DNA of 64,000 nucleotides from JAMZMI01 sp049115715 (GTDB lineage Bacteria; Bacteroidota; Bacteroidia; Cytophagales; Cyclobacteriaceae): NCBI GenBank assembly GCA_049115715.1, contig JAGDZQ010000028.1, positions 1 to 64,000 of the forward strand. Reading direction: 5' to 3'. Each line of letters opens with the position of its first letter. Position 1 is the stretch's first letter. Below the pieces are notes generated by a model that was not told the origin of the DNA, made no database searches, and was given only the letters and a program-made list of their open reading frames with translations. Positions 42,146 to 50,406 of the stretch are shown here, piece by piece. Position numbers and translations under genes: made by a program.

Positions 42146-42745
42146 GTGACCATAGATCCAAATGCGATAGGAAAGAAGTACGATAATATAGCCGGTTGGT
42201 GGAACGATCAGCACGTGGAATCATCGTACGGGTTGCCAGCATTTGAAAGAGCTCTTCAATTCAATAACCAAATCGAATCGGCACTTGATGTCGGTTGTGG
42301 GTCTGGAGGCAGGTTCATCAAAAAACTGTCTTCTTTAGGCTGTTCTGTAACAGGGATTGATGTTTCTGAAGGAATGATTGATTTAGCTAAATCCAATCAT
42401 CCACAGCACAAATTCGTACTAGATGACATCTGCAAAGCTCAAATCAATGACAAATTTGACTTAGTTTATGCTTGGGACAGCATTTTCCATCTCCCTCTGA
42501 AAAAACATAAACCTGTAATATCTAAACTTTGTAAAGCGTTGAGACCACAGGGCATTATTCTTTACACTTTTGGGAATGATATAGGAGAACACATGGATAC
42601 TTGGAAAAACGATACCTTCTATTACAGTTCAATTGGTATCAATGAAAATATAGCTCTATTAATTGAGTCAGGTATAAAAGTACTACACCTTGAAATAGAC
42701 CAGTATCCAGAGAAGCATGTGGTAGTAATAGGCCAACTACAATAA
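42146..42745 (+). CDS. class I SAM-dependent methyltransferase
   Basis: 199 aa from a GTG start. Rossmann motif I ALDVGCGSGGRFIKKL, motif II GIDVSEGMIDLAK, DDI acid loop and a post-I region DLVYAWDSIFHLP. The small soluble fold fits Methyltransf_11/25-type enzymes. The substrate is unknown. It lies 23 bp after one amylase gene and 17 bp before the other, so it is co-transcribed with them without an obvious metabolic reason. Confidence 0.8.
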   Translation: MTIDPNAIGKKYDNIAGWWNDQHVESSYGLPAFERALQFNNQIESALDVGCGSGGRFIKKLSSLGCSVTGIDVSEGMIDLAKSNHPQHKFVLDDICKAQINDKFDLVYAWDSIFHLPLKKHKPVISKLCKALRPQGIILYTFGNDIGEHMDTWKNDTFYYSSIGINENIALLIESGIKVLHLEIDQYPEKHVVVIGQLQ

Positions 42746-42762
42746 CTTATTCGTAAATCTCT

Positions 42763-44274
42763 TTGTCCAAAAATCATCTTCATTCAAACATAACCTACCA
42801 AATTTTCATCCCTTCGTTTGCTGATTCAAACGGTGATGGTATTGGGGATATCAATGGGATTATTTCCAAACTGGACTATTTCGTTGATCTTAGAATCGAT
42901 TCTCTCTGGCTCTCTCCAATTCATTCTTCTCCCTCCTATCACAAATACGATGTAGTTGATTACTATAGCGTCGATGAGAGTTATGGTAGTATTGAGCACT
43001 TCAAAAATCTGGTTTCAAGTGCTCATCAAAAAGGAATCAAAATCATTATTGATCTTGTACTTAACCATTGCTCTAGTCAGCATCATTGGTTTCAAGAGGC
43101 TCTAAGCGGAAACGCATTTTACAAGGATTTCTTTATCTGGTCGACTCAGGAGCAAATAGAGGCCGAAGGTTCTTTGACTAAGGAAAAGTCGGCTGACAGT
43201 GATAATATCTATCAATGGAATAAGGTCGAGGGGGGTGATGAGCTGTATTTTTCTTTTTTCTGGAAAGAAATGCCGGATCTGAATTATGACAATCCAGAGG
43301 TAAGAAAAGAGGTGTTTAAGATCGGGACGTTCTGGCTTGAGGAAATGGGTGTTGATGGTTTCAGACTAGATGCTGCCAAGCATATCTATCCGGAAACTAG
43401 AATCGCTGATTGCCACGCATTTTGGAGAGAATTCAAACAAAAAATGCAGGTTGTTAAATCTGATGTTCATCTTCTGGGGGAGGTTTGGACTGATTTACAA
43501 GAGCAGGTTCCTTTCACTTTAGGCTTTACTTCTCTTTTCAATTTTGACTTGTCATATTCCATTTTGGAAACAGTAAAAAGGGAGAGAATAATTGATCCCG
43601 ATGAAAACCCCGATTCATGGAAATTGCATGAGCGTCTGTCTTTGCTTGAAATCATTTCAGCTTATGAAGAAACCCTAAAAAAAACTCGCCCAGACTTCAT
43701 AAGCACCACTTTCCTCACGAATCATGATATAGATAGAGTCATGTCTTTTCTCGGCGAAAGTGAGGAAAAAGCAAAGTTGGCAGCATCAATTCTATTCACC
43801 CTGCCCGGCTCACCTTGTATCTACTATGGGGAAGAAATTGGCATGAAGGGAACAAAACCTGACGAATACATACGAGAACCTTTCTTATGGGCTAAAGGCG
43901 ATCGACAAAACTCGGCTTGGATTCAGTCAAAGTACAATCTGGAAAGCGATGCTCACACCCTGCACGAACAAAAGGAAGGAAAACCCTCTATCTACCAACA
44001 TTACAAAAGTTTGATCAAGCTAAGAAAGTCGAATTCATCTCTTGAATTAGGGAAGTTTGCTCCATACCCAATTAACCAAGGTGGAATAATTGCATACTTA
44101 AGAAGTGATCCAAATTCACAGGTTTTGGTTATTCATAATCTTACGAAAGAGGAAAAGATTATCAGGCGAATTGCTGCATATCAAAACGTATTTTACACCA
44201 CTGGCTTGGATTTGACCAGTAATATTGAGTCGTTTGCGCTTTCACCTTATTCAAGTTTGATTCTTAGTAAATAA
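42763..44274 (+). CDS. cytoplasmic GH13 alpha-amylase/alpha-glucosidase
   Basis: 503 aa from a TTG at 42763; no ATG fits nearby and the family-like sequence begins at residue 10 (ITYQIFIPSFADSNGDGIGD, which is the oligo-1,6-glucosidase-type start). Region I DLVLNHCSS, nucleophile in GVDGFRLDAAKH, acid in HLLGEVW, third acid in TNHDIDR. The short C-terminal beta domain carries VLVIHNLTKEE. No signal peptide. It probably hydrolyses imported maltodextrins. Confidence 0.85.
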   Translation: MSKNHLHSNITYQIFIPSFADSNGDGIGDINGIISKLDYFVDLRIDSLWLSPIHSSPSYHKYDVVDYYSVDESYGSIEHFKNLVSSAHQKGIKIIIDLVLNHCSSQHHWFQEALSGNAFYKDFFIWSTQEQIEAEGSLTKEKSADSDNIYQWNKVEGGDELYFSFFWKEMPDLNYDNPEVRKEVFKIGTFWLEEMGVDGFRLDAAKHIYPETRIADCHAFWREFKQKMQVVKSDVHLLGEVWTDLQEQVPFTLGFTSLFNFDLSYSILETVKRERIIDPDENPDSWKLHERLSLLEIISAYEETLKKTRPDFISTTFLTNHDIDRVMSFLGESEEKAKLAASILFTLPGSPCIYYGEEIGMKGTKPDEYIREPFLWAKGDRQNSAWIQSKYNLESDAHTLHEQKEGKPSIYQHYKSLIKLRKSNSSLELGKFAPYPINQGGIIAYLRSDPNSQVLVIHNLTKEEKIIRRIAAYQNVFYTTGLDLTSNIESFALSPYSSLILSK

Positions 44275-44281
44275 ACACCCC

Positions 44282-45166
44282 ATGAAAAATATATCAGTAA
44301 TCGGTTCAGGGACAATGGGAAATGGTATTGCCCATGTATTCGCTCAAAATGGATTCAAAGTCAATCTAATTGACATATCCGATGCGGCTCTTGAGAAAGC
44401 ATTGAAAACCATCGAAAAGAACCTGAACCGTCAAGTAAGTAAAGAGTTGATTTCTGAGGACGTAAAAAATCAAGCACTTTCGAATATAACCACAAGCACT
44501 GATTTGGTTTCCGGAGTAAGTCAGGCTGATCTTGTAGTAGAAGCAGCTAGTGAGGATTTTAATATCAAAAAACAGATATTTCTAACAGTAGATCAGGCAG
44601 CTCCTGAAAATGCAATATTGGCGTCCAACACCTCCTCTATTTCCATTACCAAAATTGCCGCTGAAACCAATCGCCCCAACAAAGTCATTGGAATGCACTT
44701 TATGAATCCTGTACCAATCATGAAGCTTATCGAGGTAATTAAAGGTTATGCTACTTCTGAGGAAACTACCAATACGATCATGCAGCTAAGCAAAAGCTTG
44801 GATAAGGTTCCCGTCGAGGTAAATGACTACCCCGGTTTCGTTGCAAATAGGATTCTGATGCCGATGATCAATGAGGCGATCTACTCTCTATATGAAGGGG
44901 TTGCAGGTGTCAATGAAATAGATACTGTAATGAAGCTCGGAATGGCGCACCCAATGGGGCCATTGCAACTCGCAGACTTCATTGGGTTAGACGTTTGTCT
45001 CTCTATCCTTAAAGTGCTTTACGATGGATTTGGAAACCAGAAATACGCTCCATGTCCCCTCCTTGCTAATATGGTAACAGCAGGCTTTAAAGGCGTGAAA
45101 TCGGGAGAAGGCTTTTACGAATATACTCCCGGATCTAAAGACTTAATTGTAAGCAAACAGTTCTGA
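44282..45166 (+). CDS. hbd: 3-hydroxybutyryl-CoA dehydrogenase
   Basis: 294 aa. NAD-binding fold VIGSGTMGNGIAHVFAQNGF at the N-terminus, catalytic SNTSSISIT and the His in GMHFMNPVPIMKLIEV, then the helical dimer domain (185-290) with PGFVANRILMPMINEA and MGPLQLADFIGLD. It interconverts acetoacetyl-CoA and 3-hydroxybutyryl-CoA. It is the last gene of the fbaA run (7 bp after the amylase gene) and is followed by a strong terminator. Confidence 0.92.
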   Translation: MKNISVIGSGTMGNGIAHVFAQNGFKVNLIDISDAALEKALKTIEKNLNRQVSKELISEDVKNQALSNITTSTDLVSGVSQADLVVEAASEDFNIKKQIFLTVDQAAPENAILASNTSSISITKIAAETNRPNKVIGMHFMNPVPIMKLIEVIKGYATSEETTNTIMQLSKSLDKVPVEVNDYPGFVANRILMPMINEAIYSLYEGVAGVNEIDTVMKLGMAHPMGPLQLADFIGLDVCLSILKVLYDGFGNQKYAPCPLLANMVTAGFKGVKSGEGFYEYTPGSKDLIVSKQF

Positions 45167-45211
45167 CCAAACCGTAGTATGGTGCGGTCAGATCAAATTT
45201 TTAAGAACATT

Positions 45212-45249
45212 AAAAAAGGTGCGGAGATCTATCTCCTCAGCACCTTTTT
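45212..45249. terminator. bidirectional terminator between hbd and the Dabb gene
   Basis: AAAAAGGTGC pairs with GCACCTTTTT, extended by GGAGA/TCTCC around a short loop. A and T runs flank both sides, so it can end transcripts from both convergent genes. Confidence 0.85.
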
Positions 45250-45273
45250 CATACTAGGTTGGTGTTCGATTCT

Positions 45274-45669
45274 TTACTTTTCTCCTAAGAAGTCAAGTAC
45301 AAGCAAATCCTTTAGAAGAGGTTTATTTTTCTTCGCTACTTCTATGTGTGCTGGGTGAGGTAAGTACACATCCCTTGCTTCTTCATTTTCAAAAGTCAGG
45401 ACAAAACAATGCGTGAGCCCTTTATTATATCCTTCCACACCAATCTCTTCGCCTCCTTCAAATTTCTTTATCTCCGGAATTTTGTCTTTCAAATCCAAAA
45501 AATCTTGAACAGCTTGTGCTCTTCTGTCTTCTGAAACCTCGTCCTTAAATTGGAAAGCCACCATATGTCTTAAAACGGGCTTCTTCTTTAACACCTTGGA
45601 CGCGTAGGAGAAACTTATCACTCCAACTATCAACATCATTGCAATGCGAATTGAACTCTTTCTTATCAT
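45274..45669 (-). CDS. secreted Dabb-domain (stress-responsive alpha-beta barrel) protein
   Basis: 131 aa. N-terminal hydrophobic segment (about 9-24) acting as signal or anchor. Residues 34-128 form a Dabb domain: VLRHMVAFQFKDEVSE, EIGVEGYNKGLTHCFVLTFEN and DLLVLDFLG. Dabb proteins are dimeric ferredoxin-like barrels, mostly of unknown function. It is paralogous to the gene at 48252 (shared VLRH, FKFK/FQFK, KGxTHCF, LTF). It is the last gene of an HbpS-propeller-Dabb operon, 31 bp after the propeller gene. Confidence 0.85.
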   Translation of the reverse strand: MIRKSSIRIAMMLIVGVISFSYASKVLKKKPVLRHMVAFQFKDEVSEDRRAQAVQDFLDLKDKIPEIKKFEGGEEIGVEGYNKGLTHCFVLTFENEEARDVYLPHPAHIEVAKKNKPLLKDLLVLDFLGEK

Positions 45670-45700
45670 AATTTTTATTGTTTAATAATCGTTTGAGTAT

Positions 45701-46903
45701 CTATTTGATATCCAGTCTATAGGAAACAAGTTCCTTTCCCTTGACCGATCCTGCAAAAAGGAATATTTGATCCCCTATTTTCTTTCCTGTGAGCCCATAG
45801 TATATTGGAAAACCAGTATCCAATTTCCCTGCTTCAATAAGCAGTCCTGTATCGCTTAAGATAAAGAGTTGAATGCTTTTATCATCTCTGGTCGCAACAG
45901 CAACTAATTCCTGATTGTCGCTCAGTGATAAACCATGCAGACGAGTTTGCCCTCTTATAAGTGTTTCACTATTATCAATAAAAACGGATTGTGGTATAAT
46001 CTCGCCTTGTTCATTGACTCTAAAAACGCTCACTGCATCTCCGTGATAGTAGTACTCATCGAGATCCTTAATCCACCTGGTTGGCCCATAGTAAATATGA
46101 TGACGATGACCAACAACCACATAATTCCTTCCTGATAGGCTAGCCGATATTACCGGGTACGCACCATTAAGAAAACGAGTATCATCATCTCCAATGTTGG
46201 ATACATTTTCAAACCTCCCATCCTCGTACACCTTAAAGTTACTTAGTCCATTATCTTGAAATCCTCCCGTAAAAAGATATGTTTCACCTTTTGTCCGGTG
46301 TACGGACATACCAATAATACCATCCGTAAATATTGATTTCGTATCTGCAACAGACTGAACATGCTCAAGACTACCCTCATTGGTGATTTTGAAACTTGTA
46401 AGGCCAGGAGTGTTTTCAAGTCCTCCTACAAACAGGTAAGAAGCCTCCTTCATATGAATCACTTGAAGCGTTATAATAATACCCAAATAAGTCGAATCTG
46501 TATCTGCTGTTACATGTAGACTTTTGAGGTTTCCATTGGGTTTTATTTCAAATACTTCCACTGAATGAGCTCCCTTGAGCCCGGCAAACAGGTAGTCCTT
46601 GCCATCAATATTATCTGCAACAAGTCCTCGAACCTGATTTTTATTTCCTGCAGTCTTATAGCTTGTCTTGTATTTTAAGTCCCCCTCATCGGCTACTTCA
46701 AATACGTCAATCTTACTATTGTCTCCTGCGGTATAAGCATACTGTTTATTACCGACTTCATAAATAGTGGATGTAACTGTATTGTATGAGGTCTCCACTC
46801 TATTCACTTCTGTCAGCATGAATTTTTGCTGAGAAAAAAGCGATATACTACAGAGGGAAAAGAATAGCGTAACTGTCCAAACCGAGTTTTTCATATACTT
46901 CAT
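45701..46903 (-). CDS. secreted beta-propeller protein, lactonase-like
   Basis: 400 aa with signal peptide (VTLFFSLCSISLFSQ). The mature part is built of about seven repeats of 50 residues, each with a Y-L-F-x-G-G strand and a 'g-L-x-x-F-x-v-x-x-x-G' strand (for example YLFVGGLENTPGLTSFKI and YLFTGGFQDNGLSNFKV). This suggests a six- or seven-bladed propeller like 6-phosphogluconolactonase/YncE types. I see no confirmed catalytic residues. It starts 9 bp after hbpS. Confidence 0.7.
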   Translation of the reverse strand: MKYMKNSVWTVTLFFSLCSISLFSQQKFMLTEVNRVETSYNTVTSTIYEVGNKQYAYTAGDNSKIDVFEVADEGDLKYKTSYKTAGNKNQVRGLVADNIDGKDYLFAGLKGAHSVEVFEIKPNGNLKSLHVTADTDSTYLGIIITLQVIHMKEASYLFVGGLENTPGLTSFKITNEGSLEHVQSVADTKSIFTDGIIGMSVHRTKGETYLFTGGFQDNGLSNFKVYEDGRFENVSNIGDDDTRFLNGAYPVISASLSGRNYVVVGHRHHIYYGPTRWIKDLDEYYYHGDAVSVFRVNEQGEIIPQSVFIDNSETLIRGQTRLHGLSLSDNQELVAVATRDDKSIQLFILSDTGLLIEAGKLDTGFPIYYGLTGKKIGDQIFLFAGSVKGKELVSYRLDIK

Positions 46904-46912
46904 TTAAACTGT

Positions 46913-47398
46913 TTAAAGAATTGATCCAGCAGCCGCAGTTGCTATTTCGTGATCTTGTTCTATACTTCCGCCGCTTATTCCAATTGCACCTATGATGATT
47001 CCATTTTTATCCTTGATAGGTACTCCTCCCGGAAAGGTAATGAGTCCGCCATTGGAATGCTCAATATTATAGATCGCTTCTCCGGGTTGGGCAATTTTGC
47101 CAATCTCCCCAGTAGGCGCGTCGAAGTACCTTGCCGTTTTGGCTTTTTTTATTGATACGTCTATGCTTCCAAGGTAAGATCCATCCATGCGTAAAAACGC
47201 TTTCAGGTTTGCTCCGGCATCCACTATGGCAATGTTTACTACCACACCCTCAGCCTTTGCCTTCTTTTCTGCCGCTTTCAATATCGCACTCGCTTGCTTG
47301 CTAGTTATATCTCCCGGCAATTGCGACTGAGCAAATACAGGAGTCTGAATTACTAACAACAAAATCATTCCCAAAATACAAATTCGATTCATTTTCAT
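46913..47398 (-). CDS. secreted HbpS/GlcG family protein
   Basis: 161 aa with signal peptide ending VFAQS. It matches the GlcG/HbpS (haem-degrading) family: ASAILKAAEKKAKAEG, IAIVDAGANLKAFLRMDG, SIKKAKTARYF, a GGLITFPGGVPI loop and GAIGISGGSIEQDHEIA at the end. HbpS of Streptomyces binds and degrades haem and senses redox stress; other members have no known ligand. It is the first gene of the three-gene operon downstream of the Crp gene. Confidence 0.85.
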   Translation of the reverse strand: MKMNRICILGMILLLVIQTPVFAQSQLPGDITSKQASAILKAAEKKAKAEGVVVNIAIVDAGANLKAFLRMDGSYLGSIDVSIKKAKTARYFDAPTGEIGKIAQPGEAIYNIEHSNGGLITFPGGVPIKDKNGIIIGAIGISGGSIEQDHEIATAAAGSIL

Positions 47399-47477
47399 CT
47401 TTATTTAACTATAATAATATTCTTATTCGTTCTGACTTTTCAACTCAGATTGGCGCAAAGTTGGAAACTCCTCGAAT

Positions 47478-47518
47478 CAAAAACCTTGAACTAGTTTAAG
47501 ATTTTAAAACTGGTTCAA
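47478..47518 (-). terminator. hairpin terminator after the Crp/Fnr gene
   Basis: TTGAACTAGTTT (47486-47497) pairs with AAACTGGTTCAA (47507-47518), one T-G wobble. On the minus strand it is followed by GGTTTTTG. It separates the crp-like gene from the hbpS operon. Confidence 0.5.
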
Positions 47519-47551
47519 CTTTGCCAAGTTCTCCTTCTAACAAAGTAATAG

Positions 47552-48139
47552 TTAGATGCTTTTTTCAAGACGTCTTTTTCGGATTTTACTTACGAACTCC
47601 TGTGTAATGCCTAGGTAGCTCGCTATTTGCTTATTCGTTACACGTCGGGCTATTTCAGGATAGCTTGTAACAAAGTGATGATAGCGCTGTTCTGCATCCA
47701 TAATGTGATTGCGGATCAGTCTGTTCTGCCATGCTACAACTGCTTTTTGAGACATGATTCGAAATAGGTGTTCGACCTTGGGGATTTTTTGATACAGCAA
47801 TTCTTTATTCGACTTGGTAATCCTAAGTATTCTACTGTTTTCGATTGCTTGTATATTCAATAGAGATGGTGTCTGGTTGGTAAAACTGTCTATATCCATA
47901 ACCCACCAATCTTCCGCTGCGAAATAAAGTATCTTCTCTGCTCCCTCATCATCAGTTGCAAAGACTTTGAAGCACCCTTCCACTACAAACCCTTCAAACT
48001 TACAGACCTGCCCTTTTTTCAGCACAAACTCCCTCTTTTTCACCTCCCTCTCCTCATAATAATCACAAATCGAGGTTAACACTTCGGGTGGGATGTCGGC
48101 GTTTCTTAGAAAGTTATTTTTTAACAGGTCGTATTGCAT
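47552..48139 (-). CDS. Crp/Fnr family transcriptional regulator
   Basis: 195 aa. N-terminal cyclic-nucleotide-binding-like barrel (10-115, with VLKKGQVCKFEGFVVEGCFKVF) and C-terminal HTH (150-190, TNKQIASYLGITQEFVSKIR). The barrel lacks an obvious cAMP-binding arginine motif, so its ligand is unknown, as in many Bacteroidota homologues. It lies between the divergent Dabb gene (48252) and the hbpS operon and probably controls one or both. Confidence 0.88.
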   Translation of the reverse strand: MQYDLLKNNFLRNADIPPEVLTSICDYYEEREVKKREFVLKKGQVCKFEGFVVEGCFKVFATDDEGAEKILYFAAEDWWVMDIDSFTNQTPSLLNIQAIENSRILRITKSNKELLYQKIPKVEHLFRIMSQKAVVAWQNRLIRNHIMDAEQRYHHFVTSYPEIARRVTNKQIASYLGITQEFVSKIRKRRLEKSI

Positions 48140-48251
48140 CTCATGGCTAAAATACTGTGTTGAATCATAAAGAAATCAAAGTTTGTTCGAGGAATTAAAG
48201 TTTTAAATCGAAAAATATAAATTGCATCGCTCACAGAATAAAATTAACCCT

Positions 48252-48653
48252 ATGAAAAAAATATCATTAGCTCTCTCACTTGTAGTCATCACACTACTTT
48301 CAACCTTTACAGCCTCTGCCGATTCTTTTGATCATAAGAAGGGCAAAAAAGTCCTTAGGCATGTCGTATGCTTTAAATTCAAAGAAGGTACAACGGATCA
48401 GCAGATCAAAGGTATCGTTGAGGAATTCAAATCACTGAAGACAAAAATCTCCGCTATCCATAAATTTGAATGGGGTATCAACAACAGCAAAGAAGGCTTT
48501 GATAAAGGTTTTACCCATTGCTTTACACTAACATTCAAGTCTGCTGCTGACTTTGAAGCTTACGTACCTCATAAGGATCATCAGGCTTTTGCCTCAAATG
48601 TTGGTGAGGTCGTTGAAGATGTATTTGTGGTGGATTACTGGACTAGCGAATGA
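48252..48653 (+). CDS. secreted Dabb-domain protein
   Basis: The frame opens at 48222 with a TTG, but the ATG at 48252 gives a clean signal peptide (MKKISLALSLVVITLL, cleavage after ASA), so 133 aa. Dabb domain at 32-131: VLRHVVCFKFKEGTT, SKEGFDKGFTHCFTLTFKS, HKDHQAF, VEDVFVVDYW. It is a paralogue of the gene at 45274 and diverges from the crp-like gene. Confidence 0.85.
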   Translation: MKKISLALSLVVITLLSTFTASADSFDHKKGKKVLRHVVCFKFKEGTTDQQIKGIVEEFKSLKTKISAIHKFEWGINNSKEGFDKGFTHCFTLTFKSAADFEAYVPHKDHQAFASNVGEVVEDVFVVDYWTSE

Positions 48654-48662
48654 GATTGAAAA

Positions 48663-49334
48663 TCATTCAGTATTAAGAGAGTCAAGAGGATATTCTAAAA
48701 TTCTATCGAACCCTGATGAAGCAGAATAACTTCTTATCACTTTTTTGAGCTCTCCAGATTCATCATATTTTTTTATCTGATCCTTGTGCATAGCAAGAAG
48801 AATGTCGTAAAAGCCATCATCGCGATCAAGTTCAGTAGCAACCCAATTATACCGATATGAATTGAACATAATGATCAAACTATCTCCCTCAATATCATCT
48901 ACTTTCCACAGGTAATAATTATAATCTGTAGGTTCATCAAAGTCCTTTAAGACATAGACATCTCCTACTTGAGGATCGATTACATAAGATGACTCAAGTT
49001 TCTCATTTTTATTGTTGTTATAAATCAAAAAACCTATACCTAAAACAAGAATAGTCAAACCAATAAACAAGTACTTCGGAATACTCACTGTCGATTTTAA
49101 GGCTTTGACTTTTGTCTTCATACCTTCCTCCAAAGCGTTTTCGTCAGTGGACAATTGACAATTGGCACAATAGATCGTAGCTGATTTCTTGTACGGAAAT
49201 AGCGGAATCCAAAATATGTGAGCGTAATGAGCGAAAATCGCCAGATACGAACTCTTCTCCTGACAGTTTGGGCATTCGTAAGCATCGAGCGATGCTTGCT
49301 TTATATTCTTAGTATTCCAGCCGTAAATGATCAT
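48663..49334 (-). CDS. zinc-ribbon membrane protein
   Basis: 223 aa. N-terminal zinc-ribbon-like part with two Cys pairs (YECPNCQ near 20 and IYCANCQ near 55) around a FWIPLFPYKK segment, followed by one membrane helix (about 88-106) and an extracytoplasmic beta-rich domain with QVGDVYVLKDF. The arrangement resembles TM2/zinc-ribbon DUF proteins, but I cannot name the family. It is convergent with the Dabb gene, 9 bp apart. Confidence 0.65.
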   Translation of the reverse strand: MIIYGWNTKNIKQASLDAYECPNCQEKSSYLAIFAHYAHIFWIPLFPYKKSATIYCANCQLSTDENALEEGMKTKVKALKSTVSIPKYLFIGLTILVLGIGFLIYNNNKNEKLESSYVIDPQVGDVYVLKDFDEPTDYNYYLWKVDDIEGDSLIIMFNSYRYNWVATELDRDDGFYDILLAMHKDQIKKYDESGELKKVIRSYSASSGFDRILEYPLDSLNTE

Positions 49335-49456
49335 TTGTTGGGTGGTTTATTAGATATTATCTGTTGTTACTTAAAAGACCTTTTCTTATCTCATTGCAAG
49401 TGCAGATTCATTTGCACGTTTGCTCTCTCGCTTCACAAAGGTTATGTTATGATCTA

Positions 49457-49496
49457 GGCTATGTTCACTCTTGTAAGCCCAACAGCGAACATAGCC
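49457..49496 (-). terminator. hairpin downstream of aqpZ
   Basis: GGCTATGTTC (49457-49466) pairs exactly with GAACATAGCC (49487-49496), with partial pairing further inside. It lies 10 bp beyond the aqpZ stop. There is no T-tract, so it may be a 3'-end stabiliser rather than a classic terminator. Confidence 0.45.
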
Positions 49497-49505
49497 CGGT
49501 ACTTC

Positions 49506-50195
49506 TTAATCGTTTTCCGGAGAAATAAACTTATACACCAATCCTGCTAAGATTGCCCCAACAATTGGTGCTAACCAAAACAGCCATAGTTGATCAATAG
49601 CCCATCCTCCTGCAAAGATTGCCTGACTCGTGCTTCTGGCGGGGTTGACAGATGTGTTCGTGACCGGAATGCTTATCAAATGAATCAAGGTCAATCCAAG
49701 ACCTATGGCCAATCCGGCAAACCCAGATGGAGCCTTAGAATGTGTAGCACCCAAAATGATAATCAAGAACATGAAGGTCATCGCTATTTCAGTAATCAGA
49801 GCTGATAGCATGCTATATCCGTCAGGAGAGTGTGCCCCAAATCCATTGGCAGCAAAACCACCAAGCTCAAATCCAGGTTTCCCACTTGCAATTAGGTATA
49901 GAACCCCAGCACCGGCGATTCCTCCCAACACCTGAGCAATAATGTAAGATGGTAGCTCCTTCTTATCAAATCGTCCTCCAATCCAAAGTCCGATACTCAC
50001 AGCAGGATTGAGGTGGCACCCTGAGATGTGTCCTATCGCATAGGCCATGGTGACTACCGTCAAACCAAAGGCAATGGATACGCCGACAAAGCCAATGCCC
50101 AATTCTGGGTAACCTGCTGCTAAAACAGCACTTCCACATCCGCCAAGTACCAACCACATCGTTCCAATAAATTCTGCTACTAATTTTTTCATCAT
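49506..50195 (-). CDS. aqpZ: aquaporin Z
   Basis: 229 aa, six membrane helices plus two half-helices. NPA motifs are present as GCHLNPAVSIGLW and TNTSVNPARSTSQAIF; the selectivity-filter Arg follows the second NPA (NPAR) and the His/Phe pattern fits a water channel. Start is MMKK (ATG 50195) or the second ATG at 50192. It is monocistronic, with a 211-bp upstream gap to the DUF393-fusion gene that shows no clear promoter boxes. Confidence 0.94.
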   Translation of the reverse strand: MMKKLVAEFIGTMWLVLGGCGSAVLAAGYPELGIGFVGVSIAFGLTVVTMAYAIGHISGCHLNPAVSIGLWIGGRFDKKELPSYIIAQVLGGIAGAGVLYLIASGKPGFELGGFAANGFGAHSPDGYSMLSALITEIAMTFMFLIIILGATHSKAPSGFAGLAIGLGLTLIHLISIPVTNTSVNPARSTSQAIFAGGWAIDQLWLFWLAPIVGAILAGLVYKFISPEND

Positions 50196-50406
50196 TTTCT
50201 ATTTAGGTGTTGTTTATTTGGGTGATAGATAATTGCATAATGTGAAGAAACAAGTGCCTCTAACCACAACATTATTTGCAAAAATCACCTTCAATATAAC
50301 GAAACAAAAATGAAGTGAGGATCTGAAAAAAAATGAGGTTGGCTTTTGTTCGAAAACGAAATCTTCACTTCGCTCGTTTAAAGCCACTTCAGATGTCTTA
50401 GATTAT

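Noticed and set aside
45167..45191. TGACC...GGTCA repeat just after hbd as a regulator site
   Set aside because: Only five-base arms, directly before a much stronger terminator; chance is likely.
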